A stretch of 64,000 nucleotides of DNA, from NCBI RefSeq assembly GCF_004303025.1, contig NZ_PJQW01000010.1:1-64000 (forward strand), read 5' to 3'. The notes beneath the pieces were generated by a model. The model saw only the letters and a list, made by a program, of their open reading frames with translations. It was not told the DNA's origin and made no database searches. A program made the translations under genes and the position numbers. Shown one piece after another: positions 17,213 through 25,468 of the stretch (the first letter of the stretch is position 1; every line of letters begins with the position of its first letter). Source of the stretch: Flavobacterium sp. J27 (GTDB taxonomy: Bacteria > Bacteroidota > Bacteroidia > Flavobacteriales > Flavobacteriaceae).

Positions 17213-17738
17213 ATGCTTAAAACTAATAAATGGTTATTACTAATCTTACTTTTTGGATTTACTCCCTTTTTTTTGCACAAAACTATTTGTTGCCAAATGA
17301 AGAACTAATTTTTGGTTTTGAAACACAAAGAGGAAAAAAACTAGTTTTAGCAAAAGATAAAAACAATGCTTATATTATCTATAGATTTGGTACCATTGAA
17401 AAATTGGTACCATTGAAAAAGTAGAATTAGAATTTCCTAAAAAAGATAAAAATAGTTGGCAAGCATTCAACTACTATTTTTATTTTAGAGGAGGTGGTAT
17501 ACAAAACGAAGGTATGGATTTAAATTATATAAAATTTATAAATGCCGATTATGAATACTGTATTTTTGACACCTATTATGCTATTGAAAATAGTATGACT
17601 ATTGGTATAGAAATCAGGAATACAACATCGAACAAAGTAAGTTACATAAAAGGTATTAAGAGTGCTCAAAAAGGAAGCCTTATAGGCTTTAGATACAACG
17701 AACTACTAGAAGTTCATGATGCTTTTGATGGAGATTAA
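17213..17738 (+). pseudogene. Broken gene for a secreted protein: homopolymer frameshift plus 17-bp duplication
   Basis: From ATG 17213 a signal peptide is read (MLKTNKWLLLILLFGFTPFF). The frame is then lost at the T8 run 17267-17274: nine T would continue into FAQNYLLPNEELIFGF with a normal AQ cleavage site. A second break is a perfect 17-bp tandem duplication (17387-17403 and 17404-17420). Removing one copy restores RFGTIEKVELEFPKKD and the rest of the protein to the stop at 17738. Repaired, it would be a small secreted protein of about 175 residues without a family I recognise. Two independent lesions argue for a real pseudogene and not a single sequencing error. Confidence 0.85.
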
Positions 17739-17813
17739 TTTTACCCTACTAAATACAACATACAACGCATTAGATATTAATAAATCATTAAGTTGTTAAA
17801 AATATTTTTATTT

Positions 17814-17847
17814 TTATTTGTATTAAATCTAAATAATGATAATTTTG
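17814..17847 (+). promoter_or_regulatory. Promoter and Fur-like dyad of the second imelysin unit
   Basis: A 23-bp dyad (17814-17836: TTATTT, 11 bases, AAATAA, with inner ATT/AAT symmetry) ends 3 bases before the -7 box TAATTTTG at 17840-17847, followed by GCACC. A bound protein there would block RNA polymerase. The same half AATCTAAATAA recurs at 10348-10358. Confidence 0.55.
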
Positions 17848-17963
17848 CACCAGTTAATAATCCATTAGGTAGATAGTAAATGTCCCCAAAATACAAATGG
17901 CAAACTAACCTAAAAGAAATTAAGTGGGCATTAATCTTCCTTATCAATAAATATTTTATACAG

Positions 17964-19136
17964 ATGAAAAAAGTTCGTTTTTTTAAGCCATTACTTTTAG
18001 TTGCAACTTTAGCTTTAGCTTTTAACGGGTGTCAAAGTGATGATGATGCCATTCAAAGAATATCAAAAACGGAAGTAATTAAAAATTATGCTGCTATTGT
18101 ACATGCTAATTATTTACAAGCCTATAATGACGCTGTTGCACTAAAAACGGCAATTACGAATTTTACTACTGCACCTTCGCAAACGTTATTTAATGAGGCG
18201 AAAATGGCTTGGCAAACAGCTAGAGAAAGCTATGGAACTACGGAAGCTTTTCGTTTTATTGACGGACCAATTGACGATGAAAACGGACCAGAAGCGCTAT
18301 TGAATTCTTGGCCTATGGATGAGAACTATATTGATTACGTAGATGGTGCGCCTACTGCTGGAATTATCAATAATACAGCAACGTATCCTACACTTTCTAA
18401 AGCTTTATTGGTAAGCTTAAATGCAATTGATGAATCTAATGAAACAAATATAAGCGTAGGTTATCACGCTATCGAATTCCTTTTATGGGGACAGGATTTA
18501 ACAGCACCATCTGCTAATTTACCAGGGCAAAGACCATATACTGATTTTGTGGATGCAGGAACAGCCTCTAACCAAGATAGAAGAAGAGAATATTTGAATA
18601 TTTGTGCCGATTTACTGACTGATAATTTAGCTTATTTAGTAGACCAATGGAAACCAAACGGAACTTACCGAAATTATTTCTTAAACTTAAATGAAAATGT
18701 AGCACTTAAAAAAATGTTTACAGGTGCTATTGTATTAGTTTATTCTGAATTAGCTATCGAAAGAGTAAATGTGGCTTTGTATAATCAAGATCAGGAAGAT
18801 GAACATTCTTGTTTTAGTGATAATACGCACAGAGATATTCGCTTAAATTTACAAGGTGTTATTAATGTATACCAAGGTGATTATGGTACTATTTCTGGAG
18901 TTTCATTGGAAAACTTAGTAAGAGAGAGTAACTTTAATTTAGCAAACGAAGTAAATGAAGCTATTGCTGATGCTAAAGAAAAAACAAACGCTACTTTGAT
19001 TCCTTTTGATATGGCTATTCAAGATGGACCTACTTCAACGGAAGGAGCAAAAGTGAAAGCAGCTGTGGAAGCTATGCAATTAATGGGGTCAAATTTAAAT
19101 GCAGCAGCGCAAAGCTTAGGTATTACAATTGACTAA
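17964..19136 (+). CDS. IrpA-like imelysin lipoprotein
   Basis: 390 residues from ATG 17964 (MKKVRFFKPLLLVATLALAFNGC). The frame is open from 17880, but those 28 residues are not part of a lipoprotein signal. The classical imelysin features are intact: EAFRFIDGPIDDENGPEALLNSWPMDENYIDY, the metal-binding GxHxxE motif in GYHAIEFLLWGQD (about residue 165), and the second-half motif EDEHSCFSDNTHRDI. In cyanobacterial and Pseudomonas homologues these residues bind iron. It pairs with the di-heme protein 34 bases downstream, a combination seen repeatedly in iron-responsive loci. Confidence 0.93.
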   Translation: MKKVRFFKPLLLVATLALAFNGCQSDDDAIQRISKTEVIKNYAAIVHANYLQAYNDAVALKTAITNFTTAPSQTLFNEAKMAWQTARESYGTTEAFRFIDGPIDDENGPEALLNSWPMDENYIDYVDGAPTAGIINNTATYPTLSKALLVSLNAIDESNETNISVGYHAIEFLLWGQDLTAPSANLPGQRPYTDFVDAGTASNQDRRREYLNICADLLTDNLAYLVDQWKPNGTYRNYFLNLNENVALKKMFTGAIVLVYSELAIERVNVALYNQDQEDEHSCFSDNTHRDIRLNLQGVINVYQGDYGTISGVSLENLVRESNFNLANEVNEAIADAKEKTNATLIPFDMAIQDGPTSTEGAKVKAAVEAMQLMGSNLNAAAQSLGITID

Positions 19137-19170
19137 TTTTTATATTTTCTAATAGTAAAATTTTATACAA

Positions 19171-20589
19171 ATGAATAAGCAGTTATTTAAAAGTATTTAT
19201 GTATTGCTTTTTACAAATTGTATTCTTTTTACCTCATGCTCTTCTGATGAAGATAATGGGGAATACCAACTCTTACCCGATGAAAACGAGCAGTATTCTG
19301 GTGGTAGAAATGGAACTTCATTTAACACTTCAGGAGAAGCTTTTGGTTTTTTCTCGTTTAGTTTAACATTTGAACAACAAACCGATTTTGGAATTGGAAA
19401 TTCCTTTTTCAGACAGAATTGGGTAACCGCCCCTGCAAGTGCAACGGCTCGTGATGGTTTAGGGCCTTTTTATAATGCTATTTCTTGCTCAAGTTGCCAC
19501 TTTAAAGACGGTAGAGGAAGACCACCAATGTATAATGGTGAATTAGGAACGGGGTTATTATTGCGCCTTAATTTACCACAAACCGATGCTCATGGAGGTT
19601 ATTTACCCGAAACTACTTATGGTAATCAATTACAGGATGTGGCTATTTTAGGTCACGATAAAGAAGGAGAATATACGATTACCTATCAGTATTTTTATGA
19701 AACTTATGCCGATGGAACGCAAGTTGAATTAAGAAAACCAGACTATTCCATTGTAAGCCTTAATTATGGTGCTTTGTCAGGTTCAGTAGCTATTTCTCCT
19801 AGAGTGGCTAACCAAATGGTAGGAATGGGATTATTAGAAGCTATTCCAGAAGCTACTTTACTGAGTTATCAAGACATAACTGATAGTAATGGTGACGGAA
19901 TTTCTGGAAAAGTAAATTATGTCTATGATGTGGTTTCTCAAACTACTCAAATGGGAAGGTTTGGTTGGAAAGCTAATCAACCCAATGTAAAACAACAAGT
20001 TGCAGCTGCTTTTTCTGGGGATATTGGTATTACATCCTCTATTTTTCCAAACGAAAATATACCAGCTGGTTATGATGGTTCTTCCATTCCAAATGGTGGT
20101 ACACCTGAAATAACAGATGAAACTTTGGAAAAAGTTGTATTGTATTCTAGTGCATTATCGGTACCAGCCAGACGTAATTATCAATCGCAACAAGTATTAA
20201 AAGGAAAAGAAATTTTTAATGCTATTGACTGTGCTAAATGTCATATTCCGAAAATGACAACGAGTAATAATTACTATATAGAAGCATTTAGAAATCAGAT
20301 AATTCGACCATATACCGATTTATTATTACACGATATGGGACCAGAATTAGCAGATAATGCACCCGATTATTTAGCCGATGGAAATGAATGGAGAACGCCT
20401 CCTTTATGGGGAATTGGTTTAATACCTACAGTAAATAATCATACCTATTTGTTGCACGATGGTAGAGCAAGAAATGTGGAAGAAGCAATTTTATGGCATG
20501 GAGGAGAAGCAACTGCTGCCAAAAATAACTTTAAAAATTTAAGTCAAACCGACCGTCAAAAAGTATTGGATTTTATCAATTCGTTATAA
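19171..20589 (+). CDS. Di-heme c-type oxidoreductase lipoprotein (DHOR family)
   Basis: 472 residues. The lipoprotein signal ends in FTSCSSDED. Two c-type heme sites are visible: AISCSSCHFKDGRG (about residue 105) and AIDCAKCHIPKM (about residue 350). The C-terminal LLHDGRARNVEEAILWHGGEA is the conserved block of the di-heme oxidoreductase (formerly thiol oxidoreductase) family, related to MauG/cytochrome c peroxidases. It would act in the periplasm, possibly changing the redox state of the metal handled by the imelysins. It is the last gene before a terminator. Confidence 0.92.
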   Translation: MNKQLFKSIYVLLFTNCILFTSCSSDEDNGEYQLLPDENEQYSGGRNGTSFNTSGEAFGFFSFSLTFEQQTDFGIGNSFFRQNWVTAPASATARDGLGPFYNAISCSSCHFKDGRGRPPMYNGELGTGLLLRLNLPQTDAHGGYLPETTYGNQLQDVAILGHDKEGEYTITYQYFYETYADGTQVELRKPDYSIVSLNYGALSGSVAISPRVANQMVGMGLLEAIPEATLLSYQDITDSNGDGISGKVNYVYDVVSQTTQMGRFGWKANQPNVKQQVAAAFSGDIGITSSIFPNENIPAGYDGSSIPNGGTPEITDETLEKVVLYSSALSVPARRNYQSQQVLKGKEIFNAIDCAKCHIPKMTTSNNYYIEAFRNQIIRPYTDLLLHDMGPELADNAPDYLADGNEWRTPPLWGIGLIPTVNNHTYLLHDGRARNVEEAILWHGGEATAAKNNFKNLSQTDRQKVLDFINSL

Positions 20590-20633
20590 GGATAAATGCA
20601 AAGGCTACTTTTGTAAGCCCTATTTTTAAAAGA

Positions 20634-20671
20634 GTCGTAGCTGTTTTTGTTAGTTCAGCTACGGCTTTTTT
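20634..20671 (+). terminator. Terminator of the imelysin/di-heme unit
   Basis: GTCGTAGCTG (20634-20643) pairs with CAGCTACGGC (20656-20665), with a wobble pair, followed by a T7 run. Confidence 0.85.
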
Positions 20672-20801
20672 AATTTAAAAATAAGCTTAAAATGATATGA
20701 TGTGTTGTTTTTAAACGAGTTATGGGTGTAATTTTTGTAAAATACACTAATTAAGATTATTTTTATTAGAAATATGCCTTTCGAAATTTAAAATTGATAA
20801 A

Positions 20802-21236
20802 ATGAAAAGTAACTTTTTTAAAATTAGTAGTGCCGTACTGATTAGCATAACTATCATTGTAACCTTCTTATATACTCGATTTTATGAGTATTACAACTAT
20901 AATGAAAGCGACACTTTTCAAGTTACTGTAGGTGATACATTTCAAATTAAATTAAGAGAAAACTCGTCCACAGGTTATATTAATTGTTGGATAAACCAAA
21001 ATCAAGCAACGGGAGTAACATTAGTAAATGAAGCAACACATAACAGTTTAAGCGGATTATTTGGAGCCAGTGGAGCAGGGGAAATTAAGACCTTAACTTT
21101 TAAAGCCTCTCAAAAAGGGAACTATACTATTAAGATAGCCAAATGTCCTGCTTTACGAGAAAAGAAACCATGTAGTGAATACTCAGAAGCTACCAGTAGT
21201 GTTGAAAATGAATTTTTTGTTACGGTAATCAATTAA
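20802..21236 (+). CDS. Chagasin-type (I42) protease inhibitor, membrane-anchored
   Basis: 144 residues. One N-terminal helix (ISSAVLISITIIVTFLYTRF) anchors a small beta-sandwich domain. It shows the three chagasin loops in order: ENSSTGYIN (counterpart of NPTTG), LFGASGAGEIKTLTF (GxGG-like) and ALREKKPCSEYSEA (RPW/F-like region, degenerate). I42 proteins inhibit papain-family cysteine proteases; in bacteria they may control own or host proteases. It is a single gene after the terminator of the previous locus. The third loop is weak, so inhibitor activity is not certain. Confidence 0.78.
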   Translation: MKSNFFKISSAVLISITIIVTFLYTRFYEYYNYNESDTFQVTVGDTFQIKLRENSSTGYINCWINQNQATGVTLVNEATHNSLSGLFGASGAGEIKTLTFKASQKGNYTIKIAKCPALREKKPCSEYSEATSSVENEFFVTVIN

Positions 21237-21319
21237 AAATACTTATAAAGAATACTACATTAGTAACGTCTCTTGTATAAAAAATAGTAACTTTATATGC
21301 TAAACTAAAATATATACTT

Positions 21320-21691
21320 ATGAAATTAGGCGCTTTTTCTATTAGTCTTACTGTTAAAGATATTCATAAATCGAAAGCCTTTTATGAAAAATTAGGCTTT
21401 ACTTACAAAGGAGGAAATATAGATCAGAATTGGATTGTTTTGAAAAATGAAAATGCGGTTATTGGTCTTTTTCAAGGGATGTTTGATAAAAATATCATGA
21501 CATTCAATCCAGGTTGGGATGGGAATGCGAAACCTCTCGATACTTTTGATGATGTAAGGGAGATTCAAAAACAATTGCAAGTATCTGGTATCGAATTAAC
21601 TCGTGAAGCTGATGCCTCTACTCAAGGGCCAGAATATATTACGTTAACCGATCCTGATGGCAATTCAATTTTAATTGACCAACACAGATAA
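21320..21691 (+). CDS. VOC-superfamily (glyoxalase-like) protein
   Basis: 123 residues with the paired beta-alpha-beta-beta-beta fold: AFSISLTVKDIHKSKAFYEKLGFTYKGG and ITLTDPDGNSILIDQHR. The VOC fold binds a divalent metal in glyoxalases, dioxygenases and resistance proteins; a metal-binding Glu is not clear at the end of the second half (LIDQ), so activity is open. Followed by another VOC gene, probably in one unit. Confidence 0.85.
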   Translation: MKLGAFSISLTVKDIHKSKAFYEKLGFTYKGGNIDQNWIVLKNENAVIGLFQGMFDKNIMTFNPGWDGNAKPLDTFDDVREIQKQLQVSGIELTREADASTQGPEYITLTDPDGNSILIDQHR

Positions 21692-21732
21692 TTAAAAACT
21701 AAAAATTAAAAACTAAAAATTAAAAACTAAAA
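21691..21732 (+). repeat. Three perfect 14-bp tandem repeats between the VOC genes
   Basis: The unit ATTAAAAACTAAAA occurs three times in a row and ends 13 bases before the ATG of the next gene. Copy number could affect spacing or translation of that gene. Confidence 0.8.
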
Positions 21733-21745
21733 ATTGAAATATACG

Positions 21746-22186
21746 ATGGCAACAGTAAATATATATTTAACGTTTAATGGTAACTGTGAAGAAGCTTTTA
21801 CCTTTTATCAATCGGTTTTTGGAGGTGAATTTCCTTATATAGGAAAGTTTAAAGACATGCCTAAAAATGAAGAATGCCCAGAAGTAAGCGAAGCCGACGC
21901 AGAAAAAATCATGCATGTAACCTTGCCTATTAGTAAAGAAACTTGTTTAATGGGAAGTGATACTGGTGGCGAATGGGCATCAAGTTTTCAACAAGGGAAT
22001 AATTTTTCTATTTCAATTAATGCAGAAAGTAAAGCAGAAGCAGATAAATTATTTACAGCTCTTTCTGAAGGAGGACAAATAACAATGCCAATGAATCAAA
22101 GTTTTTGGGGGGCTTATTTCGGTATGTTTACTGATAAATTTGGTATCAATTGGATGGTTAATTTTGATGAGCAACCTAAAGACTAA
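21746..22186 (+). CDS. PhnB-like VOC-superfamily protein
   Basis: 146 residues from ATG 21746 (MATVNIYLTFNGNCEEAFTFYQSVFGG); the in-frame TTG at 21734 would only add KYT. The body has the PhnB/YjdN pattern: ITMPMNQSFWGAYFGMFTDKFGINWMVNFDE. These proteins have no fixed known reaction. It lies 54 bases after the other VOC gene and is followed by a strong hairpin, so the pair is probably one transcript. Confidence 0.85.
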   Translation: MATVNIYLTFNGNCEEAFTFYQSVFGGEFPYIGKFKDMPKNEECPEVSEADAEKIMHVTLPISKETCLMGSDTGGEWASSFQQGNNFSISINAESKAEADKLFTALSEGGQITMPMNQSFWGAYFGMFTDKFGINWMVNFDEQPKD

Positions 22187-22206
22187 AAGATTTAAATAAA
22201 ATACTA

Positions 22207-22246
22207 TGATAAAAAAATCGCATTACTTGGTGCGATTTTTTATCAT
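22207..22246 (+). terminator. Terminator after the VOC pair
   Basis: ATGATAAAAAAATCGCA and TGCGATTTTTTATCAT flank an 8-base loop. The symmetry makes it usable from both strands. Confidence 0.8.
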
Positions 22247-22281
22247 TTTATGCCTACGCATCAAAAAAAAACATTTTGGAT

Positions 22282-22438
22282 TAAGAACCTAAACTTTTAC
22301 GTTGGTAGACGTAAAATTTTACCCTAAGGACCTAAAGTTTTAGGTTAGGAGACGTAAAATTTTACCCTAAGGACATAAAATTTTAGGTTGGTAGACATAA
22401 AATTTTACCCCAAGGACTTAAAATTTTAGGTTTTTGGG
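22282..22438. repeat. 43-bp imperfect tandem repeat, about 3.6 copies, with internal palindromes
   Basis: Contiguous units lie at 22282-22324, 22325-22367, 22368-22410 and a partial copy at 22411-22438. Each unit begins near TAAGGAC, has a dyad of the ACCTAAA/TTTTAGGT type, then GACGTAAAATTTTACCC, whose GTAAAATTTTAC is a perfect 12-bp palindrome. There are no spacers and no ORF runs through. This fills much of the 397-base gene-free gap 22187-22583. Confidence 0.85.
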
Positions 22439-22496
22439 TGTTTTTTATGCTAAAAAATTCAAATTTGGACGTTTTCTTTAAAAAAATGCAAGAAGT

Positions 22497-22556
22497 AAGG
22501 CTGTCAAAATAATTGTTCTTGAAGGTTACGGTGAACAAACTATTTTTAACAGCCTT
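22497..22556. repeat. Long imperfect inverted repeat near the sulfatase 3' end
   Basis: AAGGCTGT-c-AAAATA-a-TTGTTC (22497-22518) is the near complement of GAACAA-ac-TATTTT-t-AACAGCCTT (22533-22556). It would form a 22-24 bp stem with a 14-base loop. It has no T run, so it is a weak terminator candidate for the sulfatase and could be a REP-like or mini-element remnant. Confidence 0.6.
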
Positions 22557-22583
22557 GATTAACACTAAAGAATATCTTTATAT

Positions 22584-24104
22584 TTATTGATGGGCAGGCG
22601 TATGCACTCTTAATTTTTCAATTTCTAAATGATGCAATTGTACCGCTAATTCTTCTCTAATACCAGCATAATCTGGATCATAAGCTAAATTGTTGTATTC
22701 TGAAGGATCATTTTCCAAATCATACAATTCATATTGTTGGTAATACGCGCCAAAAACATCAAAATAATAGGCATATTTCCATTTTTCGGTACGAATGCAT
22801 CGAATACGATTGGCTGCTCTTACAATATTCCAATTGTGATTTGAACCAGCTTTAATATCATCATATGTAAATAATATACTATCCTGAACCGCTTTGTCTT
22901 CTTCAATAATAGGTAACAAACTATTTCCAGCAAGACCTGTTGGCGCATTAGAAACATTGGCTATTTCTAAGAAAGTAGGCATAATATCGACCAAAGTCGC
23001 TAAGCTCATTGAATTTTTATTTTGAGCACCATCAAATAAAATTGGGTTTGAAATTACTAAAGGAATACGCAAAGCTTCTTCATAGGCAACAAACGTTTTC
23101 TGACGCAAACCTCCATGTGCTAAGCCCATTTCTCCATGATCTGACGTGAAGGTAACAATCGCTGAATCAGCCAAACGATTTCCGTTTTCATCTTTTTTGT
23201 ATAATTCGTCTACAAAACGACCAATTTCTTTGTCTACTTCTGTTAAAAGAGAGGCGTAGAAATTCACATAATTTAATTTGTCTTCCAAAGAAATAATTTC
23301 GCCCAAACTCATGGCCATGTTCAGTTTAATTTGCTCCTGAGCCATTGGTTTTTTATTCAATAATAAGTTTTCACTTTCGGTATCTGGTAAGCTAATATCT
23401 CTTTTAGACCAACTATCTGGATGATATCCACAAGTTCCTGCAGTTTTTGGGTAAGCCAATACATCATGAGGGTTTACCAAAGAAAGAATTAATAAATAAG
23501 GTTTGTGATCTCCTTTTTTACGTCTTTCTTTTACTTCTTGTAAATATTGAATAGCTTCTGCGGTATATCGCGCATCATGATTGGCAAAACCACCCCCAAA
23601 ATTCAACGGATTTACATCTTCACCAGCATCGGGAGCTATCCAACCCATAGCACCGTATAATGAAATATCAGCAGCTGTTAAACTTTCATAATTTGTTTTT
23701 GTACCAGTAGGAGCAACTCCTTTACTCATGTGCCATTTGCCACGATATTGTACATCATAACCATCTGCCCAAAAAGTATTCATTAAATTTGGTAATGAGG
23801 TATCTAGAGTAGGTTCTTGAGGTGATAATAAACCTCCTTCTGTAAGGGTTTGTGTTACACCGTGTTTTGCAGGATAAATACCCGTAAACAAAGTAGTACG
23901 ACTTGGCGAACACATACACGTATTGCAAAACGCGCGATCAAAACTAAACCCATTTTCCTTTAAGAAAGTAAGCGTTTTTAAATTTTCTTTTTCCCAATTT
24001 GGTGGAAAATGCTGTGTAGCACGTTGTTCGTCTGTAATAATAAGAATCAGATCTGGTTTTTCGGTAATTTCTTTCAGTTTTTGTTTAAAATCCATCATGT
24101 TCAA
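22584..24104 (-). CDS. Sulfatase (alkaline phosphatase superfamily), no signal peptide
   Basis: 506 residues. It has the sulfatase pattern: DLILIITDEQRATQHFPP (first metal Asp pair), CMCSPSRTTLFTGIYPAKHG (C-S-P-S-R, whose Cys is converted to formylglycine), YRGKWHMSK, and TFTSDHGEMGLAHGG (second metal site). It would hydrolyse sulfate esters. The start MNMMDFKQ (24104) is followed by soluble sequence, with no signal peptide or lipobox in the frame upstream. That is unusual, because most Bacteroidota sulfatases are exported. No carbohydrate-utilisation genes or maturase are adjacent, so the substrate is open; choline-sulfatase-like or phosphonate-type hydrolases are alternatives. Confidence 0.9.
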   Translation of the reverse strand: MNMMDFKQKLKEITEKPDLILIITDEQRATQHFPPNWEKENLKTLTFLKENGFSFDRAFCNTCMCSPSRTTLFTGIYPAKHGVTQTLTEGGLLSPQEPTLDTSLPNLMNTFWADGYDVQYRGKWHMSKGVAPTGTKTNYESLTAADISLYGAMGWIAPDAGEDVNPLNFGGGFANHDARYTAEAIQYLQEVKERRKKGDHKPYLLILSLVNPHDVLAYPKTAGTCGYHPDSWSKRDISLPDTESENLLLNKKPMAQEQIKLNMAMSLGEIISLEDKLNYVNFYASLLTEVDKEIGRFVDELYKKDENGNRLADSAIVTFTSDHGEMGLAHGGLRQKTFVAYEEALRIPLVISNPILFDGAQNKNSMSLATLVDIMPTFLEIANVSNAPTGLAGNSLLPIIEEDKAVQDSILFTYDDIKAGSNHNWNIVRAANRIRCIRTEKWKYAYYFDVFGAYYQQYELYDLENDPSEYNNLAYDPDYAGIREELAVQLHHLEIEKLRVHTPAHQ

Positions 24105-24398
24105 GTTTAAAGTGTTTGTATTAAAAATGATACGTTTTTTTTTAGAATACGTTTGTTATCATTTGTTGAGGCTAATTTCTAATAAAATGAAATTGTATAC
24201 TAGCGTAGAATTACCTGTTTTTACAATTAGGTAGTTTGAACGAATGGGGAAGGAGGATTTTGAGTTACTGTTGTATTTTGGTATATGGAATAGTTTAGAT
24301 TTGTTGGAGTTTATTAAAGAATAGTTGTATATTAGATTAAAATAATTAGTTTGTAAAAGTAAAATAGAATTATTTTGTAAAAATTTTAATCAATTGAA

Positions 24399-24857
24399 AT
24401 GCAGGCAAATAGAGTTATTTTTTTATATTTTACAATGTCTTTATTCACAAACATCGGTTATGGACAAGACACCATTAAATTGATGCAAAAACCCAAAGTG
24501 ATTCTTAAAAGTTGGTATCCCGAATATAAAGATTTTCCAAAATTAAAAATAGGAAAAAGAAAGCTCATATTTATTGTAATTCCTGAATTTGATAATACCA
24601 ATTTTTGGAAGAATCATATTAATTTAAAAGCAATTAATGCTGAAGTTGATATAGAAGAATTAAAAAAAGAGAATCAATATTTGGTTTTAGTCCATGCAAC
24701 TAACCAGCAAGAAATTGAATTTGAATTATGGTATGATTTAGAGGGAGATACTATCCTAATGTATAAGAATGAAAATTGGATAAATGCCAAAACTCTTTAT
24801 AAATTAGATCACAATAGAATATTAATTGATACGGTAAAATTGCAGTTGGAAAACTAA
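24399..24857 (+). CDS. Small secreted protein of unknown function
   Basis: 152 residues. A signal peptide (VIFLYFTMSLFTNIGYGQ) with GQ/D cleavage is followed by a 130-residue mixed domain (LKSWYPEYKDFPKLKIGKRKLIFIVIPEF, then LWYDLEGDTILMYKNENW). I recognise no family. It precedes a decayed gene and two small membrane proteins, an accessory-looking neighbourhood. The 294 bases upstream to the sulfatase show no gene or clear promoter box. Confidence 0.7.
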   Translation: MQANRVIFLYFTMSLFTNIGYGQDTIKLMQKPKVILKSWYPEYKDFPKLKIGKRKLIFIVIPEFDNTNFWKNHINLKAINAEVDIEELKKENQYLVLVHATNQQEIEFELWYDLEGDTILMYKNENWINAKTLYKLDHNRILIDTVKLQLEN

Positions 24858-24891
24858 ATTATCTGATTGTTACTAGAATATTAACATAAAA

Positions 24892-25413
24892 ATGAAATAC
24901 ACTATTATATTTATTTGGACATTTTATTTTCTTCTTTTTATAAAGATGTAATCATACAATAGGTAGAGAATTTAGATGGGGATTTTTCATTTTCAAAAAA
25001 ACAGTCTTTAGAATGTGAAGCTTGGTGATATGAGTTTTCGGGTTGTACAGCAATTTATGCCAAACAGTTGAGCAAAGATTCTATCGAATGTTATACTTTA
25101 GCCAATGAAGCAACACATAGTACTTTAAAATTTTACATTGTTCAAGATAAGATTGGTAATCCAAGAATTGAGTTGAATAGTATTACAGGATCAAAAAAAC
25201 ATATACTTGTAACCAAGGGAGCATGAAAATAGACAAAAAGTTGCTGCAAAAAAAGTGTTAAAAGCAACATTTGATATGCAATTTAATCATCCAGAAGCCC
25301 TACAAAGCTTATGTTTTGGAGAGGAAAAATATATACTAAAATTGAATAAAGGGAAACAGATTTACTTTTCCAAAAGAAAAGAGACATTCCTTCTCAAAAA
25401 AATGTCATGTTGA
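24892..25413 (+). pseudogene. Decayed gene for a small exported protein (stops and frameshifts)
   Basis: A signal-like start (MKYTIIFIWTFYFLLF) at 24892 loses its frame near 24945. The continuation in another frame carries a TAG (caa TAG gta) and then a TGA after LECEAW. It then reads YEFSGCTAIYAKQLSKDSIE and on to IVQDKIGNPRIELNSITGSK. Near 25225 the frame shifts again to NRQKVAAKKVLKATFDMQFN and ends at the stop at 25411. So at least two stops and two frame changes interrupt one protein. No family is recognisable. It explains most of the 611-base gap between 24857 and 25469. Confidence 0.7.
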
Positions 25414-25468
25414 GAAATAAAATAAAATAAATATATGCTATCCAATAATAATAATTTCATTTTTTAAC

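Noticed and set aside
17880..17963. 28-residue extension of the second imelysin
   Set aside because: It puts unrelated sequence before a textbook lipoprotein signal peptide starting at 17964.
22282..22438. CRISPR-like array
   Set aside because: Units are contiguous with no unique spacers, and no cas gene is in the window; it is a plain tandem repeat.
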